Source: Oleispirillum sp963668495 | GTDB lineage: Bacteria; Pseudomonadota; Alphaproteobacteria; Rhodospirillales; Rhodospirillaceae | NCBI GenBank assembly: GCA_963668495.1 | Contig: OY764545.1 | Span: 1,488,001-1,552,000 of the forward strand | DNA: 64,000 nucleotides | Direction of reading: 5' to 3' | The notes under the pieces: model-generated | What the model was told of the DNA's origin: nothing | The model's input: the letters and a program-made list of their open reading frames with translations, nothing else | Databases searched by the model: none | In this document: in pieces, positions 39,401-47,427 of the stretch | How the letters are laid out: each line of letters starts with the position of its first letter | Position numbering within the stretch: the stretch's first letter is position 1 | Made by a program: the position numbers and the translations under genes

Positions 39401-40064
39401 CCCTGCATCATCGATGCCATGGGCCAAAGTTGGACGTATATGGGTTTTGGCTGTGATCCCAATTGGTTGCAGAGCATCCCGAGCCAGTGCCATGGCTTGG
39501 GGTGGCACCATTATCGTCCGCGGCCCCATGAATCAGCCAGATCGGGGGGTAATCTGCTTTGGTTTTTTGCAGTGTATTGGGGCCGGTTAATGCGCCGGAA
39601 AATCCGAATACACCGGCAAACGTATCCGGTCGGCTGAGGGCCAAATGCAAGCCCATCATCGTTCCTTGTGAAAAACAAAACAGGGCCAGCTTATCTGCGG
39701 TCAACTGATGACGTTCCAGAACCGCATCAATAAACGCATTGAGAACGGGAGCGGCTGCTAAGACGCCGTCATGCATGGCATCCAAAGCATGGGGGAGTGT
39801 CCGTGGGTCGCGTCGTTCCAGATGTGGGTCTGCCGCATCCAAACTGAACCATTGTCGTCCGAACGGTGTCAGATCACATTCTTCAGGCCCGTCCGGGGCA
39901 TAAAACGCAGTGTCCGGCAATAGCTTGTCCAGATAAGACGCAATGTTGATCAAATCCAGACCGTTGGCACCATAGCCATGCAGAAAGACCACCAGCGACT
40001 GAGCCGGACCCATGTTTTGCGTGGGGTAGAATTCACCATCCAAAGGCAAGTTAAGGTCCGGCAT
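39359..40064 (-). pseudogene. Phospholipase/carboxylesterase with a single-base frameshift
   Basis: The frame starting at 40064 encodes a typical alpha/beta-hydrolase of the phospholipase/carboxylesterase family: Phe-Leu-His-Gly-Tyr-Gly-Ala (oxyanion region), nucleophile in Cys-Phe-Ser-Gln-Gly-Thr-Met-Met, and Ile-His-Gly-Ala-Ala-Asp-Asp with the catalytic Asp. After that it leaves the family sequence and stops at 39408 (218 residues). The expected continuation, including Val-Pro-Pro-Gln-Ala-Met-Ala-Leu-Ala-Arg and the catalytic His in Leu-Ala-His-Gly-Ile-Asp-Asp, is in the +1 frame, ending at 39359. One extra C/G in the CC at 39508-39509 explains it. With it removed the enzyme would be 234 residues. 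Either a real null mutation or an assembly error. Confidence 0.8.
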
Positions 40065-40079
40065 CGGTCTCTCCTGTGT

Positions 40080-40799
40080 TTATTCGAGAACGCTCAACAA
40101 TACTGGTAAGAGTATGGGGAGAATAAACGCGGTCATCAACCCGTTGAGGCCAATGGCAATCCCCGCGAATGCCCCGGCTGTTTGGCTGATTTGAAATGCC
40201 CGAGCCGTGCCAAGGCCGTGAGCCGCCAAGCCCAGGGCAAAACCCATAGCCCGGTGGTCATGAATTTTGCCCCATTTCATGATGAATGCAGTAAAGACGG
40301 CACCGACGATCCCGGTCAAGATAACGAATACGGCAGTCAGAGATGGCGCGCCGCCTAAGCCCTCGGATACGCCCATGGCGATGGGGGTGGTTACCGACTT
40401 GGGTGATAAAGAAATCAGTGTCGAATGGCTGGCATCAAATCCGGCAGCGGCAAACACCGCAATCACAATCGCCAGCACGCAACCAAAGATCAGAACAAAA
40501 GTAAGAGCCTTTGCCGAGTCCCGAACTTGTTCAAACTGGTGATACAACGGTACGGCAAGGGCAACCGTCGCCGGGCCCAACAGGAAGTGAATGACTTTCG
40601 CCCCGGAAAAATAGGTTTCATAGGGAACTTCGGTCAGCCATAGCAGCAGGCTGAGGGCGACAATGGTCCATAGGACGGGATTCAGTAACGGCAAGTGATT
40701 GCAGCGGTTGAAAACCCATTGAAAGGCCAGATAAATCCCGAGGGTCAGCGTCAGCCATAGCAAAGGTTCTTGGGAGAGAGAGGTAAAAATTTGAATCAT
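40080..40799 (-). CDS. lrgB: LrgB/CidB-family membrane protein
   Basis: A 239-residue polytopic protein with about seven helices. The conserved LrgB stretch Leu-Gly-Pro-Ala-Thr-Val-Ala-Leu-Ala-Val-Pro-Leu-Tyr, then Leu-Ser-Pro-Lys-Ser-Val-Thr-Thr-Pro-Ile-Ala-Met, and Leu-Ala-Ala-His-Gly-Leu-Gly-Thr-Ala-Arg-Ala are all present. LrgAB proteins affect autolysis and, in several bacteria and plants, transport pyruvate or glycolate. It overlaps lrgA by 4 bp. The usual LytSR or LysR regulator is not adjacent. Confidence 0.92.
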   Translation of the reverse strand: MIQIFTSLSQEPLLWLTLTLGIYLAFQWVFNRCNHLPLLNPVLWTIVALSLLLWLTEVPYETYFSGAKVIHFLLGPATVALAVPLYHQFEQVRDSAKALTFVLIFGCVLAIVIAVFAAAGFDASHSTLISLSPKSVTTPIAMGVSEGLGGAPSLTAVFVILTGIVGAVFTAFIMKWGKIHDHRAMGFALGLAAHGLGTARAFQISQTAGAFAGIAIGLNGLMTAFILPILLPVLLSVLE

Positions 40800-41167
40800 T
40801 TGGTTGGCTCCCCGGGGGCATGCTCGGGGTGGGGCTTGGGCATAAGTGCCTGGGCAACCTTGGCAACAATCACAATGGTTATGACTGTGCCGGCAACAAT
40901 GGAAACCAAGATTGCCAACGCTTCATTTTGGATTTGCTCGGTGTAGCGAATGACCCCGACCCCTGCCGGGACGAACAGCAGTGACATGTTGCCCAGCAAA
41001 GCATTGCTGACCGTTTCTGTGTTTTCGGAAACGGTTTTGCGGATACATAGCCAGATAAAAAGAAAAACCATGCCCAGTACCGGACCGGGAACGGGTAAAT
41101 CGGCAGTGCGAACCACGACCTCACCTGTCAATTGACAGGCTAATAACAGGAAAATAGCCCCAATCAT
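40796..41167 (-). CDS. lrgA: LrgA/CidA-family holin-like protein
   Basis: A 123-residue protein with four predicted helices and the LrgA core Leu-Pro-Val-Pro-Gly-Pro-Val-Leu-Gly-Met (about 25-34) and Leu-Phe-Val-Pro-Ala-Gly-Val-Gly-Val-Ile (about 64-73). The C-terminal tail is Pro/His-rich. It precedes and is translationally coupled to lrgB, forming the usual pair. It may act as a holin-like component or as part of a small-metabolite carrier. Confidence 0.92.
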   Translation of the reverse strand: MIGAIFLLLACQLTGEVVVRTADLPVPGPVLGMVFLFIWLCIRKTVSENTETVSNALLGNMSLLFVPAGVGVIRYTEQIQNEALAILVSIVAGTVITIVIVAKVAQALMPKPHPEHAPGEPTK

Positions 41168-41287
41168 GGGAGTAACTCTTAACTTGTGAAGGATTGGGTC
41201 ACTGCTTAGGCGTTTTTTGCGGCTTTGGAAAGCATAGTCTTTGTCAGGCTGAAATCAATTTACTGAAATGCTGTTGCTGACAGTAGA

Positions 41288-41311
41288 AAGGCGAGCCGTG
41301 AAGCTCGCCTT
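41288..41311 (-). terminator. Terminator of the kor operon
   Basis: AAGGCGAGC (41288-41296), six-base loop, GCTCGCCTT (41303-41311): a perfect 9-bp stem 14 bp after the stop of the ferritin-like gene read leftward, with a short U-rich tail. Confidence 0.7.
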
Positions 41312-41325
41312 ATTGTGTTTTGATT

Positions 41326-41826
41326 TCAATTGCCTTGCGGTGGATCAAGGTCATCAAGCCGATCAGTGTACGGGGTTCGTTTGATCCAGTCTTTCAGGAT
41401 TTGGACGTGTTCGGTTTCTTCCTCAACGAATTCCATGGCAAGGTCGCGCACATCCGGGTTGGTCGTGCTGTCGGCTACGCCTTGGTAAAAGTCAAGGCCA
41501 CCTTGCTCCCCCTTAAGGGCCAATAGCAAGGCATCGCGGTCATTCATGGCATAGTCAGCTTCATCTGCCGGGGCATTTTCCGGGCTGTTGTCACCGGGCC
41601 ATTGATATTCCCAAGCTTTAAGCCGTGGGACATCTTGCCCCGCTGCCAATCTCTCACATTCAGCCAAATGTAGGCGGCTGAAGTGGGCCATCTTGCGGAA
41701 CAGTGTGGAAACATCGCTCTTGCGGTGTGCATCAAGAGCATCTGCCATTTCCTCGTATTGGATGGCAGAGTCCTCTTCAAGGCGCAGGGCGTGGCTCAGA
41801 AACAATTCAATCGTATTGATGTTCAT
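41326..41826 (-). CDS. Ferritin-like/rubrerythrin-type di-iron protein
   Basis: A 166-residue all-helical protein with the spaced acidic/His motifs of ferritin-like proteins: Glu-Glu-Asp-Ser-Ala-Ile-Gln-Tyr-Glu-Glu-Met, then Ser-Arg-Leu-His-Leu-Ala-Glu-Cys-Glu, and later Glu-Gln-Gly-Gly-Leu-Asp-Phe-Tyr and Glu-Glu-Glu-Thr-Glu-His-Val. That supplies the Glu and His ligands for a di-iron site. No rubredoxin domain is attached. It overlaps the KorB gene by 4 bp (ATGA), so the two are translated together. A role in iron supply or peroxide protection of the oxygen-sensitive iron-sulfur oxidoreductase is plausible. Confidence 0.75.
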   Translation of the reverse strand: MNINTIELFLSHALRLEEDSAIQYEEMADALDAHRKSDVSTLFRKMAHFSRLHLAECERLAAGQDVPRLKAWEYQWPGDNSPENAPADEADYAMNDRDALLLALKGEQGGLDFYQGVADSTTNPDVRDLAMEFVEEETEHVQILKDWIKRTPYTDRLDDLDPPQGN

Positions 41827-42653
41827 AGTGCGAATTGTCCTTCCAAATCTGCAATGGTCTCATCAGTTGACGAGCTGGGCGTAAACGACGGTTCAACAGA
41901 TTTAAACAAGGTTCCAACCGAAAAGCCGTCATCTTCCAGCAAGCGGCGGCGCGCTTCCAAACGGTTGGTGGAGGTTTCGGCAAAACCGTCATGCACCATT
42001 GTCTTGTAGGCCCGCTGTTCAGGGCAGTATGTGACGCACGGTGACAGAACCTGAATAAATGAGAAACCGGGATGCTCTATTGCCTCTGCAATGTATTTGG
42101 TCAGCAATGGCATCTTGCCTGAGAAGGCTCGGACAACGTGGCTTGCGCCAGCTGCCAAGGCCAATTCAAGTGGCTGCAACGGCGGCACGCCCGGACCGTC
42201 CGGCGTTAGTTTGGATTCTTTCCAATCCGCAGCGGTGGTCGGAGATGCCTGCCCTTTGGTCATGCCATAGACCGCGTTATCCATGACGATGTAGGTCATA
42301 TCCAGATTGCGGCGGCATGCATGCAAGAAGTGGTTGCCGCCGATGGAAAAACCATCACCGTCACCACCGGTGGCAATGACTTTCAAATCTGGGCGGGCGA
42401 GCTTCAGACCTTGCGCGATCGGAAGGGCACGTCCATGAATGCCGTGAAAGCCATAAACGCTGGTATAGGCGGGTATCCGCGAGGAGCAGCCAATACCGGA
42501 AACAATCGCCGTGTTTTCACGCTTCAACTGTAAATCAGCCATAGCACGGGTAATGGCGGACAAAACGGCAAAGTGACCGCAGCCCGGACACCAGACCGGT
42601 TTAATGTCGGATTTATAATCAAAAGCTTCCAGTTGTGATGTCGTGGCGTTCAT
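41823..42653 (-). CDS. korB: 2-oxoacid:ferredoxin oxidoreductase beta subunit (KorB type)
   Basis: A 276-residue TPP-binding subunit. Trp-Cys-Pro-Gly-Cys-Gly-His (about 21-27) supplies iron-sulfur ligands, Gly-Asp-Gly-Asp-Gly (about 96-100) is the TPP/Mg motif, and Asn-Ala-Val-Tyr-Gly-Met-Thr-Lys-Gly-Gln-Ala-Ser-Pro-Thr is the hallmark of 2-oxoglutarate-type enzymes. It works with KorA to decarboxylate a 2-oxoacid, probably 2-oxoglutarate, to an acyl-CoA while reducing ferredoxin. The start directly abuts the KorA stop (1-bp overlap). Pyruvate as substrate is less likely but not excluded. Confidence 0.9.
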   Translation of the reverse strand: MNATTSQLEAFDYKSDIKPVWCPGCGHFAVLSAITRAMADLQLKRENTAIVSGIGCSSRIPAYTSVYGFHGIHGRALPIAQGLKLARPDLKVIATGGDGDGFSIGGNHFLHACRRNLDMTYIVMDNAVYGMTKGQASPTTAADWKESKLTPDGPGVPPLQPLELALAAGASHVVRAFSGKMPLLTKYIAEAIEHPGFSFIQVLSPCVTYCPEQRAYKTMVHDGFAETSTNRLEARRRLLEDDGFSVGTLFKSVEPSFTPSSSTDETIADLEGQFAL

Positions 42654-44380
42654 TATGCACCTCCCTTCATTGCGGTGATGGCGTCCAGAATCTCAACCGG
42701 ACGAATAGGCAATGGGCCGGGGCGGTTCAGAAACTCCACCTCGGGCGGCAGGTCGTAATGACCCTTCAGGAAATGCGCAAACTGCGCGCCGTGATTTTGT
42801 TCAACCACCAGAACTTTGCGAACACCTTGTAATGCGGTTTTCATGTGCTCGGTTTGCAGGGGCAAGATAACCCGCACACTGATCAAGCGTGCGGCCCCCG
42901 CAGATCGAAGGACGGCTTCCCGTGCGGCTTCGGTCACGGAACCGAATGTAATGACGGCAATGTCACCGTTACCATCCAAGTCCGCCCACATGTCGGCACA
43001 ATCCAACTGATCCAGCTTACGCAGGCGTTTATCCAGATGGGCCTGATGATCGGATGCTTGGGTTGATGGTGTTCCGCGTTCATTGTGCGCCAGCCCGTCC
43101 GCCGTATATTCACCCCCCGGCATCCCCGGAATTGACATGGGTGAAATGCCGTCGTTGGTCAGGGCATACCGTTTGAAATCCGATGTGCCTGCAGGGGTGG
43201 CTAGGCGACGCTCGGCAACTGGGCCGCCATCTGCAGGACGGTCAATAATTGCACGGGATTGCCCCATGTTTTGATCCGACAGAACAATCGCCGGGCACTG
43301 CACGGTTTCGGATGCGGCGACGGCCCATTGCGTGGTGTGCAGACAATCAGCAATAGATGTTGCTGCGCAGACAATATGCGGTGCATCACCATGCAGGCCG
43401 TATACCGCAATGTTGAAATCACTTTGTTCAGATTTTGTCGGAATCCCGGTGCTGGGGCCGCCACGCTGGACGTTGACGACGGTCAACGGTATTTCCGCAC
43501 TGACCCCAAGTCCCAGTGCTTCGGTCATCAACGCCAAGCCCGGGCCGGATGTTGCGGTTAAGGACGGAACCCCGCCATAAGACGCGCCAATCAACATGTT
43601 GATGGAGGATAATTCGTCCTCACATTGCACCAACTGTCCACCGATCCGTGACAGATTAGGGGCCAACCATTCCAAAATCTCTGTGGATGGCGTAATCGGA
43701 TAGGCAGCACAGAATTTTATGCCAGCCCGAATGGCTCCCATACCGGCGGCATCGTTGCCGGTAATAGACCATCGCATGGTCTGCGGTTTTTCAATGGGGG
43801 GCAGTTTTGGCCAGATATCGCCGGGGAGGTGATCCCGAGCCAAGGCTTGTCCCAATTCCAGCCCTTTGATGGACAGGTTGATGGCGTCTTCGCCTTTATT
43901 GCCAAGAAGCTTATCCAGCTCCGGTTTCAGATCGGTCGGCGACAGGCCAAGGGCATGGGCGGTAATGCCAAGGCCAACCATATTGGCCCGGACACCTTCG
44001 CAGCCTTTGGCTGTTGCAGAAAGTGGTGCCGGAATACAGCGCGCACCGGTACGTGAAATTACGTCCGGGATGTCGCCTTGATCCGGGTCGAAAATGACAA
44101 TGCTATCCGGGCGCAACGGGATTTCCGCTGCGAAACGGTCAATGTTTCCCCAGTCAAATGCCAATACCACGTCAAAATCGTCACCGTGGCTCAGGACTGG
44201 GCGGGCATCAAATCGCAAGAGGGCAGCTGATTCGCCACCACGGATTTGTGGGCCCAATGTTTTCCGCATCAAGCCGTACCATCCGGCCTGAGCAGCTGCA
44301 TCGACAAGAATCTGGCCCACGGTCATTACCCCGGCGCCGCCAGACCCGGTCATTGCAATCGAAAGTGCAGTAGTTTTCAT
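42653..44380 (-). CDS. korA: 2-oxoacid:ferredoxin oxidoreductase alpha/gamma fusion subunit (KorA type)
   Basis: A 575-residue fusion. The N-terminal gamma domain (about 1-190) has Gly-Ser-Gly-Gly-Ala-Gly-Val-Met-Thr and Gly-Pro-Gln-Ile-Arg-Gly-Gly-Glu-Ser. The alpha domain (about 200-575) has Gly-Ile-Lys-Phe-Cys-Ala-Ala-Tyr-Pro-Ile-Thr-Pro-Ser-Thr-Glu (pyrophosphate side) and Thr-Ala-Thr-Ser-Gly-Pro-Gly-Leu-Ala-Leu-Met. This layout is typical of two-subunit KorAB of Magnetospirillum-type bacteria. The operon reads korA-korB-ferritin-like; the divergent ferredoxin gene 300 bp away is the obvious electron acceptor. Confidence 0.92.
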   Translation of the reverse strand: MKTTALSIAMTGSGGAGVMTVGQILVDAAAQAGWYGLMRKTLGPQIRGGESAALLRFDARPVLSHGDDFDVVLAFDWGNIDRFAAEIPLRPDSIVIFDPDQGDIPDVISRTGARCIPAPLSATAKGCEGVRANMVGLGITAHALGLSPTDLKPELDKLLGNKGEDAINLSIKGLELGQALARDHLPGDIWPKLPPIEKPQTMRWSITGNDAAGMGAIRAGIKFCAAYPITPSTEILEWLAPNLSRIGGQLVQCEDELSSINMLIGASYGGVPSLTATSGPGLALMTEALGLGVSAEIPLTVVNVQRGGPSTGIPTKSEQSDFNIAVYGLHGDAPHIVCAATSIADCLHTTQWAVAASETVQCPAIVLSDQNMGQSRAIIDRPADGGPVAERRLATPAGTSDFKRYALTNDGISPMSIPGMPGGEYTADGLAHNERGTPSTQASDHQAHLDKRLRKLDQLDCADMWADLDGNGDIAVITFGSVTEAAREAVLRSAGAARLISVRVILPLQTEHMKTALQGVRKVLVVEQNHGAQFAHFLKGHYDLPPEVEFLNRPGPLPIRPVEILDAITAMKGGA

Positions 44381-44692
44381 GCTTCTCCTAACGTGAGAGC
44401 CTATATTTCCCTGTGATTGGCCATCGTTTTTTTTGAGTGACAGCCTTTATTAGCGGTTGTTTTTTTGTCCGCTTGTCCCGTTTTCGGGTGCACATTGATT
44501 ACATAAAAAAACGCACTTGCGCAATGGGATACTCAATACCCCTACAAAAAATGGCGGAATTCCGGGGGTTTACCCGTGCATTTTCATCTTTTGTTTTTTT
44601 GGGAAATCGTCTAGGTTCCCGCCACTGTTGACGGTCGTGCACCTTGGTATCTGAGATGTGTACGACGCGCCGTTGAATCCAAGGTAATGAAA
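44381..44692. promoter_or_regulatory. Divergent region of korA and ferredoxin with structured leader
   Basis: 312 bp without a gene. It is AT-rich toward korA. The last 90 bp before the ferredoxin gene can fold: GGGAA/TTCCC (44601-44605/44616-44620), GTCGTGCAC (44634-44642) with GTGTACGAC (44658-44666, one G-U), and ACCTTGG (44641-44647) with CCAAGGT (44679-44685). The last pairing covers the ribosome-binding site and, with the middle stem, would form a pseudoknot. Confidence 0.45.
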
Positions 44693-44944
44693 ATGGCTTT
44701 ACGCGTTACTGACGATTGCGTGTTCTGTGGAGCATGCGAAGATGAATGTCCGAACCTTGCTATTGCACCCGGTGAAGACACTTACAGGATTGACCCTGAT
44801 CTTTGCACAGAGTGTGTCGGTCATTATGACGAGCCCCAATGTATGTTGGTGTGTCCGTCCGAATGCATCGGTCCAGACCCGGATCACGTGGAAACCCGTG
44901 AAGAATTGAGGGAAAAATATGAGGCCATGTCAGTTGAGGACTAA
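44693..44944 (+). CDS. YfhL-type 2[4Fe-4S] ferredoxin
   Basis: An 83-residue ferredoxin. Cys9, 12, 15 and 54 form one cluster and Cys38, 41, 50 and 19 the other, with the characteristic eight-residue insertion between Cys41 and Cys50 and an extra Cys58, as in YfhL/Alvin-type low-potential ferredoxins. The start is ATG 44693 (Met-Ala-Leu-Arg-Val-Thr-Asp-Asp-Cys), eight bases after AAGG; an in-frame ATG two codons upstream is badly spaced. It is divergent from korAB and is probably the redox partner of that oxidoreductase. The leader may occlude the ribosome site. Confidence 0.93.
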   Translation: MALRVTDDCVFCGACEDECPNLAIAPGEDTYRIDPDLCTECVGHYDEPQCMLVCPSECIGPDPDHVETREELREKYEAMSVED

Positions 44945-44980
44945 GGGAATAGTCCCAAGTCTTTTGTGACGTGACTTTAT

Positions 44981-45015
44981 AAAAAAAAGGGCAACCCCAC
45001 GGGCTGCCCTTTTTT
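44981..45015. terminator. Bidirectional terminator between ferredoxin and rhlE-like genes
   Basis: A run of eight A, GGGCA-A-CCC, loop CAC, GGG-C-TGCCC, then six T: one mismatch in a stem with A-run and T-run on either side, suited to both converging genes. Confidence 0.85.
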
Positions 45016-45032
45016 GTGTTTGCCAATCGGCC

Positions 45033-46580
45033 CTATTTTGCAAGGGGATCAAACAAGACAAAGTTAGGTGTGTGATCGCCGAAAGCCAAAACATCATCGG
45101 CATGATCCATTTCCGCAACATCGTCTGCAGGTTGGTTGCTGCGTCCCCGGCGGTTATTCCGGCGACCATGAGCCGTGTCACGGGTGTTCGCATCACGTGA
45201 CGGTGTGCGTCCCCGCCCGCGGTTGGCAGGCTTGGCAGTGGAATCGGCTTCATTGGCCACAACGGCAATGTTGGCCGCCAGTTCCTGAATGACCTCTACC
45301 GGGTCTTGGCTGATCGCATCCGCTTGTGTCGGTTTTGGATCTTTGCCGGATGAGTGTGGCTTGGTCGATTTGCTTCTGCCGGTTTTGTCCTGTTTCTCGG
45401 GCTTGGGCTTGCGACCACGTTTGGCTTTTTTAGCGTCTTCGTCCTCAAACGGGAGAGGATCTTCACCAGCAACCGAGCTGGCCTCTAACGGCTTGCCAAT
45501 CAGTTCAGAAATGGCTGTGACGTGTTTGGTATCCTGCGGTGTTGCAATCGTCCATGCCCGTCCTTCGCGTCCGGCACGTCCGGTGCGTCCGATGCGGTGA
45601 ATGTAGTCTTCCGCATGTGTTGGGACGTCATAGTTAAAAACGTGGGAGACATCGGCAATGTCCAATCCCCGCGCCGCAACATCAGAACAAACCAGCAGTT
45701 TGATCTCGCCGCTACGGAAGGCTTCCAGAGTCTCTGTGCGGGTGGATTGCGGCATGTCGCCGTGCAATTGCCCGGCAGAAAATTCGTGACGCTGGAGTGA
45801 CCGATACAGAACCGACACGTCACGCTTACGGTTGCAGAAGATAAAGGCGTTGGTTACGTCTTCACCTTTTAGCAAGGCGCGCAAGGTTTCACGTTTCTGG
45901 CGTGAGCCAACCACAGCCATGAATTGCTTCACGGATTCCGCCGGGGATGCCTGAGGGGCGACGCTGACGGTTTTTGGGTTGGATAGGAACTTGTCAGCCA
46001 GTTTTTTGATTTCCGGTGCCATAGTGGCAGAGAACAACAAAGTCTGACGCAGTGGCGGCAACCAGCTTAAGATTCGTTCCACATCAGGGATGAAGCCCAT
46101 GTCCAGCATACGGTCAGCTTCATCAATAACCAGAACTTTGACATCGGACATGAGAATCCGACCGCGCTCGAACAGGTCAATCAGGCGACCCGGCGTTGCA
46201 ATCAGGACGTCTACGCCACGATCCAGGGCCCGTTCTTGATCGGTAAAGGATTCACCGCCAATCAGCAGGGCCATGGACAGATTTTGGTATTTCCCATACT
46301 GCTCGAAATTCTCTGCGACCTGTGCCGCCAGTTCGCGGGTCGGGGCCAAAATCAGGGACCGCGGCATGCGGGCCTTGGCGCGACCATTGGCAAGAATGTC
46401 AATCATCGGCAGGGTAAAGGATGCGGTCTTCCCGGTACCGGTTTGCGCAATGCCCATGACATCACGAGCCATCAGGACCAGCGGAATGGCTTGCTCCTGG
46501 ATCGGTGTTGGGGAAGTGTAGCCCATCTCGTGGATGGCTTTTAGTGTGTTGGGGTCTAACCCCAGTTCTTCGAACGTCAT
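45033..46580 (-). CDS. rhlE: DEAD-box ATP-dependent RNA helicase (RhlE type)
   Basis: A 515-residue helicase. Q-motif Phe-Glu-Glu-Leu-Gly-Leu with Pro-Thr-Pro-Ile-Gln-Glu-Gln, motif I Ala-Gln-Thr-Gly-Thr-Gly-Lys-Thr, motif II Asp-Glu-Ala-Asp, motif III Ser-Ala-Thr and motif VI His-Arg-Ile-Gly-Arg-Thr-Gly-Arg are all intact. The core ends near 365. A basic, Arg/Lys- and Ala-rich tail (about 380-500) probably binds RNA. Such helicases act in ribosome assembly and mRNA decay, often with cold induction. The 5' leader contains two stable hairpins, which may matter for regulation. Confidence 0.93.
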   Translation of the reverse strand: MTFEELGLDPNTLKAIHEMGYTSPTPIQEQAIPLVLMARDVMGIAQTGTGKTASFTLPMIDILANGRAKARMPRSLILAPTRELAAQVAENFEQYGKYQNLSMALLIGGESFTDQERALDRGVDVLIATPGRLIDLFERGRILMSDVKVLVIDEADRMLDMGFIPDVERILSWLPPLRQTLLFSATMAPEIKKLADKFLSNPKTVSVAPQASPAESVKQFMAVVGSRQKRETLRALLKGEDVTNAFIFCNRKRDVSVLYRSLQRHEFSAGQLHGDMPQSTRTETLEAFRSGEIKLLVCSDVAARGLDIADVSHVFNYDVPTHAEDYIHRIGRTGRAGREGRAWTIATPQDTKHVTAISELIGKPLEASSVAGEDPLPFEDEDAKKAKRGRKPKPEKQDKTGRSKSTKPHSSGKDPKPTQADAISQDPVEVIQELAANIAVVANEADSTAKPANRGRGRTPSRDANTRDTAHGRRNNRRGRSNQPADDVAEMDHADDVLAFGDHTPNFVLFDPLAK

Positions 46581-46614
46581 CTGGGTTCGATTATCCGTGT
46601 TTGTATATACTGTG

Positions 46615-46667
46615 CGGAGCCGTGGCTCCGGGGGGCAAACGCTTTCACTTTTGGAAAGTTGGTTTGC
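46615..46667 (-). promoter_or_regulatory. Paired hairpins in the leader of the DEAD-box helicase gene
   Basis: CGGAGC-CGTG-GCTCCG (46615-46630), and GCAAAC (46635-46640) with GTTTGC (46662-46667) enclosing CTTTC (46642-46646) and GAAAG (46654-46658). They lie 35-87 bases before the helicase start on its transcript, so they could form an autoregulatory or cold-responsive leader. Confidence 0.4.
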
Positions 46668-46871
46668 TATGAAAAGTCTCGCGATCTTTATGCATAAACC
46701 GGGGAAAAGTCAATGTTCGTCGAAGAAGGTACCGGTTAAGTTATGTCGGTTTTTGGGGGCGTCTCGCAAAAAGGGGCCAAGTTCAAGCAAAAGCACCTTG
46801 CATCCTGTCGGTAGAGACACGACACTTTTCCTTAACTCTATGAAACACCATAAAACAGGAGCAGACAGACC

Positions 46872-47417
46872 ATGTCTTTGAAAGTTGACCAGTCATGCCT
46901 CGTTATTGTTGATGTGCAGGAACGTTTGGCCCCGGTCATGGCTGATCCGCGTAAGGTCATCGATGGAGCCGCTCGCCTTGTTGCCGGGGCAAAACGCCTT
47001 GGCGTGCCAACCATCGTGTCAGAGCAATACCCAAAGGGACTGGGGCCGACGCTGTTTGATGTGCGGACCTTGGTCGAAGATGCTGACATTGTTGAAAAAT
47101 CAGCGTTCTCCTGTGTTGGCGAACCGGATTTTATGGACAAGCTTGATGCTTGTGGGCGCCGCCAAGTCGTGGTTGCCGGGATTGAAATGCATGTTTGTGT
47201 GTTGCAAACTTGCCTTGATCTGAAGGCGCAAGGCTACGCGGTATATGTGGTCGTGGATGCGTGCAGTTCCCGTTTCGCCGAAGATGAAGCCACTGCCAAA
47301 ATCCGTTTGTCCTCTGCCGGGGTGCAGTTGGTTACGCAGGAAATGGTGTTGTTTGAATGGTTGGGAAAAGCCGGAACCCCAGAATTCAAAGACATCAGCA
47401 AAAATCTGATTCGGTAA
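46872..47417 (+). CDS. Isochorismatase-family cysteine hydrolase
   Basis: A 181-residue hydrolase with the family triad Asp14 (Val-Ile-Val-Asp-Val-Gln-Glu), Lys76 and Cys109, the last in Gly-Ile-Glu-Met-His-Val-Cys-Val with the cis-peptide next to it. It resembles the YcaC/nicotinamidase-related branch. The substrate cannot be told: nicotinamide, a carbamoyl or a urea derivative are family options. GGAGC lies before the start. An alpha/beta hydrolase gene follows 10 bp later, forming a two-gene operon. Confidence 0.85.
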   Translation: MSLKVDQSCLVIVDVQERLAPVMADPRKVIDGAARLVAGAKRLGVPTIVSEQYPKGLGPTLFDVRTLVEDADIVEKSAFSCVGEPDFMDKLDACGRRQVVVAGIEMHVCVLQTCLDLKAQGYAVYVVVDACSSRFAEDEATAKIRLSSAGVQLVTQEMVLFEWLGKAGTPEFKDISKNLIR

Positions 47418-47427
47418 GGGACATCCT

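Noticed and set aside
46534..46881. A 115-codon plus-strand frame before the isochorismatase gene
   Set aside because: It begins inside the helicase gene on the other strand, has no family features and runs into the next real start; the region is better read as leader DNA.
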